In this document: positions 1 through 5,688 of the stretch, piece after piece | Layout of the letters: each line of letters opens with the position of its first letter | Position numbering within the stretch: the first letter of the stretch is position 1 | Assembly: GCA_934438135.1 (NCBI GenBank) | Contig: CAKSBP010000070.1 | Location: 1-11,503 of the forward strand | From: an uncultured Clostridium sp. | Lineage (GTDB): Bacteria; Bacillota; Clostridia; Lachnospirales; Lachnospiraceae | Direction: 5' to 3' | Length of the DNA: 11,503 nt | Position numbers and translations under genes: made by a program | Notes under the pieces: model-generated | The model's database searches: none | What the model saw: the letters and a program-made list of their open reading frames with translations, nothing else | What the model was told of the DNA's origin: nothing

Positions 1-42
1 ACACTTTTTTATCTGTTAGAAATATTTAAATATTTTACGAAT

Positions 43-60
43 TTAGGCTTGACTTTTCAT
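43..60 (-). other. Possible vestigial five-codon ORF behind a good RBS after hcp
   Basis: Reading leftward from the hcp stop, an AAAGGAGA Shine-Dalgarno sequence lies about 10 nt downstream. It is followed at suitable spacing by ATG AAA AGT CAA GCC TAA, giving MKSQA and then a stop. This could be the start of a lost downstream operon gene, a tiny leader, or chance. The remaining bases to position 1 are AT-rich. They contain a 16-bp AT-only palindrome (20-35) and no GC-stemmed terminator, so the end of the hcp transcript is not visible. Confidence 0.15.
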
Positions 61-82
61 AGCTGGTCTCCTTTATCCAAAT

Positions 83-2005
83 TTATTTTAATTTTGCTAA
101 TACATCTTCTACATTCAGACCGTGTACCATGCAGGCTTCTTCTAATGTTTCTGCCTGGCTGGATGGACATCCTAAGCAGTGCATTCCAGCTTCCATTAAT
201 ACTCTTTGATTTTCTGGATTAGATTTTAAAATTTCACCGATAATCATATCTTTAGAAACTTTCCCATCTGCTGCTTTAATTTTTACATCTTCACCGAAGA
301 ATGCTTCCATATCATCTTCTACTGTTGTAATTCCAGCAATACCAAAGTTCTCCACTAATACTTTTGCAACATTTGGGGATAAAAATGCTGGAAGTGTTGG
401 TCCTAAGTGGATTTCTTTCACACCAAGATATAATAAGGAAAGCAATACGATAACCGCTTTCTGCTCATACCATGCAATATTGTAAATGATCGGTAATTCA
501 TTGATATCTGCTAAACCAAAAATTTCTTTTAATTTTAGAGCGATTAATGCTAAGGAATAAGAATCGTTACACTGTCCTGCATCTAATACTCTTGGGATAC
601 CTCCGATATCCCCTAAATCAAGTTTGTTATATTTATATTTTGCACATCCTGCTGTTAAAATAACCGTATCTTTTGGAAGTGCTTTTGCGAAATCTGTGTA
701 GTAATTTCTGGATTTTGCACGTCCATCACATCCAGCCATAACAACGAATTTCTTAATTGCACCGGATTTTACTGCATCCACAACTGCATCTGCTAACGCA
801 AATACCTGTTCATGAGCGAATCCACCGATGATTTCACCTGTTTCAATTTCTGTTGGAGCTTTGCATTTCTTTGCTAATTCAATGATTTCAGAGAAATCTT
901 TCTGGCTTCCTGCTTCCCCTTCGATGTGTCTGCATCCTACATAGCCTGCTGCACCTGTTGTGAACATTCTATCTTTGTAAGAAGCTTTTGGAGGTACAAT
1001 ACAGTTTGTTGTCATTAAGATTGGTCCATTGAAGCTTTCAAATTCTTCTTTCTGTTTCCACCATGCATTACCATAGTTGCCTGCTAAGTGTTTGTATTTC
1101 TTTAACTGTGGATAGTAGTGTGCTGGTAACATTTCGGAATGAGTATAAACATCAACACCTGTTCCTTCTGTCTGAATTAATAACTGTTCAATATCTGCAA
1201 GATCATGACCAGATACTAAAATACCAGGGTTTTTGCCAACGCCGATATTAACTTTTGTAATTTCAGGATTTCCATATGTGGATGTGTTGGCTTTATCTAA
1301 TAATGCCATTCCATCAACACCTACTCTACCTGTTTCTAATGTCAAAGCAACCAGCTGATCTGCTGTTAAAGAATCATCCATTAATTTCATTAATGTTTCC
1401 TGCATAAATGCATCGATTTCTTCATTATCATATCCTAATGCATTTGCATGTTTGGAATAAGCGGAAAGTCCTTTTAATCCGTACATAATTAATTCTCTTA
1501 AAGAACGAACATCTTCATTTTCCGTTGCAAGAACGCCAACTTCTTTGGAATCTGCTTTTTCTTTTAACAGTTCGTTTACTGCTTTGGCATCTTTTCCGCC
1601 TGTTAACAGATTCTTTACGCTTCCTAACAGCCCAGACTGTTTTACGTTAGATGCTACATCCCATAATGCAGCTTCAGATAAACCATCTTTATTTGATAAC
1701 TGAGCCATCAGTTCATTTTTTAAACGTAATGTTTCTTTTACTCTTACATAGAAAATTTCATCATCAAAGTTTGCATTTGTGATTGTTGTAAATAAGTTCA
1801 CTGTTACGTAATGGTTGATTTCTTTGCTTACTGTTTTTCCTTCACTACGTAATCTTGTTGTTACTTCAGATAATCCCTTTGTAACATAAACTAATAAATC
1901 CTGCATATTAGCAAGGTCCTGGCTTTTACCACATACCCCTGTCTTTGTACATCCTTTATTTCCTGCTGTTTCCTGGCATTGCATACAAAACATATCTCTG
2001 CTCAT
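83..2005 (-). CDS. hcp: Hybrid-cluster protein (hydroxylamine reductase, class I) with C-terminal redox-disulfide domain
   Basis: This is a 640-residue cytoplasmic Fe-S enzyme of the hybrid-cluster (prismane) family. The family reduces hydroxylamine in vitro and is linked in vivo to NO and nitrosative-stress detoxification. The N-terminal cubane cluster motif is C7-X2-C10-X8-C19-X5-C25, the class I pattern. Likely hybrid-cluster ligands are all present: H267 (in GHDLAD), E291, C335, C426 (in AGCDGR, the usual persulfide position), C454, C479 and E514, with K516 nearby. Class I proteins are usually about 540-550 residues. The extra length is a C-terminal segment (about 578-640) with C610-X2-C613, resembling the small Hcp-associated redox-disulfide (DUF1858-type) domain. 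The start is ATG with AAAGGAG 7 nt upstream (2013-2019). The gene follows the acyl-ligase operon but is separated from it by a hairpin at 2109-2136. Family identity is very secure; the physiological substrate is not shown by the sequence. Confidence 0.97.
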   Translation of the reverse strand: MSRDMFCMQCQETAGNKGCTKTGVCGKSQDLANMQDLLVYVTKGLSEVTTRLRSEGKTVSKEINHYVTVNLFTTITNANFDDEIFYVRVKETLRLKNELMAQLSNKDGLSEAALWDVASNVKQSGLLGSVKNLLTGGKDAKAVNELLKEKADSKEVGVLATENEDVRSLRELIMYGLKGLSAYSKHANALGYDNEEIDAFMQETLMKLMDDSLTADQLVALTLETGRVGVDGMALLDKANTSTYGNPEITKVNIGVGKNPGILVSGHDLADIEQLLIQTEGTGVDVYTHSEMLPAHYYPQLKKYKHLAGNYGNAWWKQKEEFESFNGPILMTTNCIVPPKASYKDRMFTTGAAGYVGCRHIEGEAGSQKDFSEIIELAKKCKAPTEIETGEIIGGFAHEQVFALADAVVDAVKSGAIKKFVVMAGCDGRAKSRNYYTDFAKALPKDTVILTAGCAKYKYNKLDLGDIGGIPRVLDAGQCNDSYSLALIALKLKEIFGLADINELPIIYNIAWYEQKAVIVLLSLLYLGVKEIHLGPTLPAFLSPNVAKVLVENFGIAGITTVEDDMEAFFGEDVKIKAADGKVSKDMIIGEILKSNPENQRVLMEAGMHCLGCPSSQAETLEEACMVHGLNVEDVLAKLK

Positions 2006-2006
2006 A

Positions 2007-2204
2007 TCAATTCTCCTTTAATCTATAATAAAATAAATTTATGAATCTTTTTAAGTGGCTTAGCGATTTGCTGTTGCCGATGATGCTATGATACAGGAGA
2101 ATCAGCAAAAAATCCGTAACATATGTTACGGATTTTAAAAATTTTTTAATTTTTTTACCTTGACTTGAAGCAGTTACCAGTACTTTTCCAATTAGTTCGT
2201 CCAT
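2007..2204 (-). CDS. Doubtful 65-residue ORF between the thioesterase gene and hcp
   Basis: An ATG lies 13 nt after the thioesterase stop, with a purine-rich AGGAAAGGA just upstream. It could be a fourth operon gene of 65 residues, unlike any family I recognise. The first ~27 codons (MDELIGKVLVTASSQ...) look plausibly coding. The rest runs through the perfect inverted repeat at 2109-2136 and the hcp promoter region, ending 1 nt before hcp begins. The composition of the second half (I, L, Y, K-rich) is what AT-rich non-coding DNA gives. It is more likely a decayed gene start or a chance ORF than a functional protein. Confidence 0.25.
   Translation of the reverse strand: MDELIGKVLVTASSQGKKIKKFLKSVTYVTDFLLILLYHSIIGNSKSLSHLKRFINLFYYRLKEN
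2013..2053 (-). promoter_or_regulatory. Probable hcp promoter and ribosome binding site
   Basis: A TATTAT -10-like hexamer lies at 2025-2030, with AAAGGAG at 2013-2019 just before the hcp ATG. At 17-bp spacing the -35 position (2048-2053) reads TAAAAA, a poor match. The promoter would therefore be weak without an activator, or the -10 call is wrong. If the -10 is right, the untranslated leader is very short (about 13-15 nt). Confidence 0.35.
2103..2136 (-). terminator. Perfect 28-bp inverted repeat: operon terminator and possible Crp/Fnr-type operator
   Basis: Positions 2109-2136 are a perfect palindrome centred at 2122/2123. The core is GTAACATATGTTAC, extended on both sides by CCG/CGG-containing arms and A/T runs. 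Read on the minus strand it folds into a 12-bp stem with an ATAT loop followed by TTTTTT, fitting an intrinsic terminator about 85-110 nt after the thioesterase stop. The same core has two 5-bp half-sites separated by 4 bp, the spacing of Crp/Fnr-family operators. It lies about 117 bp upstream of the hcp ATG. Terminator function is well supported by structure; operator function is inference. Confidence 0.75.
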
Positions 2205-2217
2205 ATCCTTTCCTGCT

Positions 2218-2913
2218 CTACTTTAACGTCTGATTTATAATCTCTGCAATCTCCTTCCTGTGATTAGAATAGTAAAAATGTTTTCCATCGAAGGGAACAA
2301 AGCTGCATTCACCCTTGGTGAACCCCTTCCACTTCTCCATTCCTTCTTTTGTAACCAAATCATCTTCTTTTCCATACAGAATGGAGAATCCACACTCTAA
2401 TTTTTCATATTCCCGATAATTATACTTTTCTGTTAATTCCACATCTGTGCGTAGAATCGGAAGAATCATCTTTATTAGTTCCTGATTTTTGACTACTTCA
2501 TCCGGCATTCCATGAAGCTTTCGGAAATACTTTAAAAATTCTTCATCTGGAAATCCTAAAATACCTGGAAATTTTTCAGAAGGTGCATTTCTTCCAGAAA
2601 GAAAAAGATGTTCAGGAAGCCTAAGTCCCTGTTCTTTTATGTAATGAGTCAGCTCAAATGTAACAAGCGTTCCCATGCTATGCCCAAAAAAGGCATACCT
2701 GGATTTCTCAATATCATCTTTTACCTGTTCAAACAGATCTTTAACACATGCCTCCATTTCATGAAAACATGGTTCAGCAATTCGTCTTCCTCTCCCTGCT
2801 AACTCTAACGGTACTGGCTCAATACGATCTAAATCCAGAAAATGCTTAATACACATATATCCCATCGCAGAGCCTCCAGCATGAGGAAGAAAATACAGCT
2901 TTATTCTGCTCAT
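2218..2913 (-). CDS. Type II thioesterase (alpha/beta hydrolase, NRPS/PKS-associated)
   Basis: This 231-residue protein has the usual length of stand-alone type II thioesterases, which release acyl or aminoacyl groups from phosphopantetheine arms, usually as editing enzymes. The N-terminus LYFLPHAGGSAMGY is the typical oxyanion-hole region. The nucleophile elbow is GHSMG with S79. The acid is D184 or D185 in YGKEDDLV, and the histidine is H212 in FDGKHFYY. There is no signal peptide or membrane segment, so it acts in the cytoplasm. Its ATG overlaps the carrier-protein stop by four bases (ATGA), implying translational coupling, so the adjacent carrier protein is the obvious substrate. It could be the product-releasing enzyme rather than an editor, since no other release domain is visible. 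Confidence 0.93.
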   Translation of the reverse strand: MSRIKLYFLPHAGGSAMGYMCIKHFLDLDRIEPVPLELAGRGRRIAEPCFHEMEACVKDLFEQVKDDIEKSRYAFFGHSMGTLVTFELTHYIKEQGLRLPEHLFLSGRNAPSEKFPGILGFPDEEFLKYFRKLHGMPDEVVKNQELIKMILPILRTDVELTEKYNYREYEKLECGFSILYGKEDDLVTKEGMEKWKGFTKGECSFVPFDGKHFYYSNHRKEIAEIINQTLK

Positions 2914-3158
2914 TTTTCTGGTTCCCCTTTTTCTACCAACAGCTGATACATATCTCCAACTGTATTAATTACTGCTACACTGGATAACGGAACCTGTAGT
3001 TTATAAATTCCCGTCAGATACATTCCCAAACTGAATAATCCAAGAGAATCCATCATAAGATCCTCATATAGATTCATTTCTTTAGAAACTTCTTCTTGCT
3101 CCATGCCAACATAATCGGCAACATTCTTTGCAAACTCCGAAAAATCAATTTTGTTCAT
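2910..3158 (-). CDS. Free-standing acyl/peptidyl carrier protein
   Basis: This is an 82-residue acidic helical protein with the phosphopantetheine attachment motif MMDSLGLFSLG, with S38 as the modified serine. Length and motif position fit discrete acyl or peptidyl carrier proteins. It begins 2 nt after the ligase stop and ends overlapping the thioesterase start, so the three proteins are very probably made together. The likely role is to hold the acid activated by the ligase as a thioester. It is not the housekeeping fatty-acid carrier, because no fatty-acid synthesis genes are adjacent. A phosphopantetheinyl transferase must come from elsewhere in the genome. Whether the cargo is an amino acid, an aryl acid or a fatty acid cannot be told from sequence alone. 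Confidence 0.92.
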   Translation of the reverse strand: MNKIDFSEFAKNVADYVGMEQEEVSKEMNLYEDLMMDSLGLFSLGMYLTGIYKLQVPLSSVAVINTVGDMYQLLVEKGEPEK

Positions 3159-3160
3159 TT

Positions 3161-4726
3161 TTAATGCTCCTTTCTCTGCTGCTCTCTAATATATTTAAAC
3201 TGAATTTTTCCAATATCATGCGGTAAATCATCCGTCATCACGATTCGATCTGGTATCTTATAAGCAGATAGTTTTCCTTTAAAATATTTTGCAATTTCTA
3301 TTCTGGTTATTGGGCGGTTATCACTTGTCTGCACATATGCCACAATTTCCTGACCGATTACCTCATGATCCTGTGCGGTTACCGCAACTGCTTCAATTCT
3401 AGGATGCATCAGCAGAAATCCCTCTACTTCCTCCGCATGAACCAGATTGGCCCCCCTTTTAATAATACGTTTCTTTCTCCCTACAAAACGAATCCTTCCA
3501 TCCGGCAGACGCTTTACCAAATCTCCAGTACGAAAACATCGTTTTCCATTTTTTGTTACAACCCTGCTCTTTGTTTCTTCTTCATTTCCATAATAATTAT
3601 AAATCACAGCAGTTGTATAGACTTCCAACTCTCCTAATTCCGTTTCATTTCCATCTTCATCAATTACACAAACCTCCGTAAATGGAAGCGGCTTAAAATC
3701 ACTCGGATCCACATCGTAATCCTTATCTGAATCCCACACAACCATAGTAGCCGTCTCCGAAGAGCCGATTACATTAATGACACGAATATGAAATTTTTCT
3801 ACAAATACAGCGGCAATTTCTTTTGGCAGAACTTCTCCTGCAAAATAACATACTTTTACGGAAGATAAATCATACTGGTAAAAGTCCGGATGAGATAATA
3901 AAATCTTTGCCAGCGTTGACGTCAGTTGGATAATGGTTACTTTCCGTTCCTGTATGGTCTTCAAAAAAGATTCTGGTTCAAACTGTGGCTGATAAATAAC
4001 ACTTCCACCTTTTATTACGGTTTGAAGCCCCATACCAAATCCTCCTTGATGATACAACGGCATTCCGATCATCATCAAATCCTGTCCCGTGAAACCAAGA
4101 TAATCTGACATATCTAAAATTGCATCATAAAATCCTTCATATGGAACTGATAGTATTTTCGGATTACCAGTACTTCCAGATGTACAGGCCAATGACATAA
4201 CATGGCCAGACTCCGGCTGATAGGATGCTTCCTCTTTTTCCTTTCTTCCTTCCTCAATAAAATCCTGGAATGACTGAAAACCATAGCCATCCCCCTTTTT
4301 TCCCCCATCAATAAAAATAAACCGTGTTATCTGTGAATTCTGGATACGCAGTTCTTTCATATGCTCTGCGATATGATTCCCCCGATATAATTCAGTGAAA
4401 AAACAAATTCTGATATCTGCATACTGAAGCAGGCGCTCTAATTCCAGTTTTCCGCTTTGTGGATCCATTGGTACCGGCTGTGCACCAATACGGACTGCTG
4501 CCCAGAATATCTCATACCACTGCGTACTATTGGAAATAACCATGCCTACTTTGTCATTACACGATACTCCAGACTTTCTTAATGCTTTTGCAATTTCTTT
4601 CGTATGTATCATAAATTCATCATATGTGATTTGCTCTTCCGCTACGGTCAAAAGAACTTTTTCTGGTGATTTTTCTGCATTATAAGCAATTCCCTCATAA
4701 AAATTTTTGTTCTTCACTGGTATCAA
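3161..4726 (-). CDS. AMP-forming acyl/aminoacyl ligase (stand-alone adenylation enzyme)
   Basis: This 521-residue member of the ANL superfamily activates a carboxylic acid with ATP and transfers it to a thiol, here presumably the neighbouring carrier protein. Core motifs run in order: the phosphate-binding loop CTSGSTGNPK (181-190), GSSETATM (321-328, adenine/ATP region), RTGDLV (D402), the hinge GRKKRIIKRG (416-425) and the catalytic lysine in LPHDIGKIQ (K507). Length fits a complete ligase with both N- and C-terminal subdomains and no condensation or carrier domain attached. The start is a TTG (MIPVKN...) preceded by a strong GAGGGGGAG (4732-4740); no ATG fits better. It is the first gene of the ligase-carrier-thioesterase operon. 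Alternatives are an aryl-CoA or fatty-acyl-CoA ligase, or a DltA-like enzyme. No other dlt-type genes are present, so I do not call it dltA. Confidence 0.93.
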   Translation of the reverse strand: MIPVKNKNFYEGIAYNAEKSPEKVLLTVAEEQITYDEFMIHTKEIAKALRKSGVSCNDKVGMVISNSTQWYEIFWAAVRIGAQPVPMDPQSGKLELERLLQYADIRICFFTELYRGNHIAEHMKELRIQNSQITRFIFIDGGKKGDGYGFQSFQDFIEEGRKEKEEASYQPESGHVMSLACTSGSTGNPKILSVPYEGFYDAILDMSDYLGFTGQDLMMIGMPLYHQGGFGMGLQTVIKGGSVIYQPQFEPESFLKTIQERKVTIIQLTSTLAKILLSHPDFYQYDLSSVKVCYFAGEVLPKEIAAVFVEKFHIRVINVIGSSETATMVVWDSDKDYDVDPSDFKPLPFTEVCVIDEDGNETELGELEVYTTAVIYNYYGNEEETKSRVVTKNGKRCFRTGDLVKRLPDGRIRFVGRKKRIIKRGANLVHAEEVEGFLLMHPRIEAVAVTAQDHEVIGQEIVAYVQTSDNRPITRIEIAKYFKGKLSAYKIPDRIVMTDDLPHDIGKIQFKYIREQQRKEH

Positions 4727-4771
4727 ATTTTCTCCCCCTCTACTGGATATGGTAGAATTAGTTAGTGGCTT

Positions 4772-4823
4772 GGATTTATATAAATCCCCTAACTATTATA
4801 CAATATAATTGCAAAAATTCATA
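4772..4823 (-). promoter_or_regulatory. Promoter of the ligase-carrier-thioesterase operon with a palindrome at the start site
   Basis: A perfect TATAAT -10 lies at 4795-4800. At 17-bp spacing the -35 is TATGAA (4818-4823), which is weak. The expected start of transcription (about 4787-4789) falls at the edge of a perfect 16-bp palindrome GGATTTATATAAATCC (4772-4787). Partly matching outer arms extend it (GTTAG at 4761-4765 against CTAAC at 4789-4793). The palindrome could be a repressor operator overlapping +1 or a 5' mRNA hairpin. A strong -10 with a poor -35 suggests regulated expression. Confidence 0.5.
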
Positions 4824-4840
4824 ATAATTCAAGTATACCT

Positions 4841-4896
4841 AAAAAACCTCATTGATGTTTAAAATAATTGCATTGTATAAACATCAATAAGGTTTT
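4841..4896 (-). terminator. Terminator of the Crp/Fnr regulator gene
   Basis: The arms at 4843-4860 and 4879-4896 form an 18-position stem with a single mismatch and an 18-nt AT-rich loop. On the minus strand the stem is followed by a run of six T (4841-4846). It begins 12 nt after the regulator stop codon. It separates the regulator from the downstream ligase operon promoter. Confidence 0.75.
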
Positions 4897-4907
4897 CTGC
4901 TTATCCT

Positions 4908-5582
4908 TTATAAACAGTTTTCCAATCCTTCTTTATTTAAAATCCTGATTTTCTTTCCTTTTATATCGATAAGACCTTCTTCTTTCATTTTCATTAATTC
5001 TCGTGAAAGAGATGGTCTGGCTGTTCCTAGATAATCCGCCAGTTCCTCCCTGTTCATACCTAGCTGCATCTCCTCTTCTCCCGTATACATCCGCAGCAGC
5101 ATCATTGCAATTTTCTGACGAAGCCCGTTGGCTGCAAGTACCTGCAGTTTCCGATTCAGGTTAAAATTTTTTTCCGCTAGAATATGAATCATGTTGTAAA
5201 TCACACGTTCATGGTAACCACAGCTTTTTGTACAGGTATGGCTTAAAAATATCTTTGGAATCTCATATAACTCACTATCTTCCACCGCTACGGTATAATA
5301 GTCATACGTATGATGATCCAGAAATGCATACGCTTCACCAAACATTTCTCCAGGTACTTCAAAGGTCGTAGCCAGATTTCTCCTTCCACCGAAACTGTCC
5401 TTACAAAGAGCAATTTTCCCCTTTACCAGTACATAAATATATTTTGGCATATCATTTTCTTCAAATACAATCTGACCTGCTTTGTAAAACTGATGTCTTG
5501 CCCCACTGCAAACCAGACATTTTTTCAATTCTTCAAAATCCAGTCCTGTAAACAGACTGCATTTTGCTAACTCTTCTAACAT
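4908..5582 (-). CDS. Crp/Fnr-family transcriptional regulator
   Basis: This 224-residue protein has an N-terminal cyclic-nucleotide-binding-type beta-roll (about 10-115, with GQIVFEENDMPKYIYVLVKG and PGEMFGEAYAF). A long dimerisation helix follows (about 123-150), then a C-terminal winged helix (about 160-215) with recognition helix region GMNREELADYLGTARPSLSREL. Cysteines occur at 8, 22, 25, 60, 117, 121 and 223. The C22-X2-C25 pair plus C117-X3-C121 recalls the placement of Fe-S ligands in Fnr (N-terminal cluster plus one before the dimer helix), so a redox, NO or metal sensor is possible. This is inference. The ATG has AGGAG 8 nt upstream. It sits directly upstream of the ligase operon and four genes before hcp. 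Some Crp/Fnr members (HcpR type) control hcp, making this a candidate HcpR, but the sequence alone does not prove that. Confidence 0.93.
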   Translation of the reverse strand: MLEELAKCSLFTGLDFEELKKCLVCSGARHQFYKAGQIVFEENDMPKYIYVLVKGKIALCKDSFGGRRNLATTFEVPGEMFGEAYAFLDHHTYDYYTVAVEDSELYEIPKIFLSHTCTKSCGYHERVIYNMIHILAEKNFNLNRKLQVLAANGLRQKIAMMLLRMYTGEEEMQLGMNREELADYLGTARPSLSRELMKMKEEGLIDIKGKKIRILNKEGLENCL

Positions 5583-5622
5583 AATGCTACTCCTGTCACT
5601 CTATTCTTCCCCGTTATATTAT

Positions 5623-5651
5623 ATTTTACTTTATCTTTTCTGTTTTTACAA
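5623..5651 (-). promoter_or_regulatory. Sigma-A-type promoter of the Crp/Fnr regulator
   Basis: TTGTAA (-35, 5646-5651) and TAAAAT (-10, 5623-5628) are separated by exactly 17 bp. The leader is about 35 nt and ends in the AGGAG site before ATG at 5582. No GTAAC-type palindrome like the one near hcp is visible here, so autoregulation through that site is not indicated. Confidence 0.6.
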
Positions 5652-5688
5652 GAAATTCCACTGAGACAAAGAATATATGCATCATTTC

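Noticed and set aside
20..35. AAATATTTAAATATTT palindrome as an operator or terminator
   Set aside because: It is a pure A/T low-complexity sequence at the window edge with no GC stem, and such palindromes arise often by chance in this composition.
3161..4726. DltA/DltC-type D-alanylation system
   Set aside because: No DltB (MBOAT) or DltD gene is present, the carrier motif context (MMDSLGLFSLG) is not DltC-like, and a type II thioesterase is not part of dlt operons.
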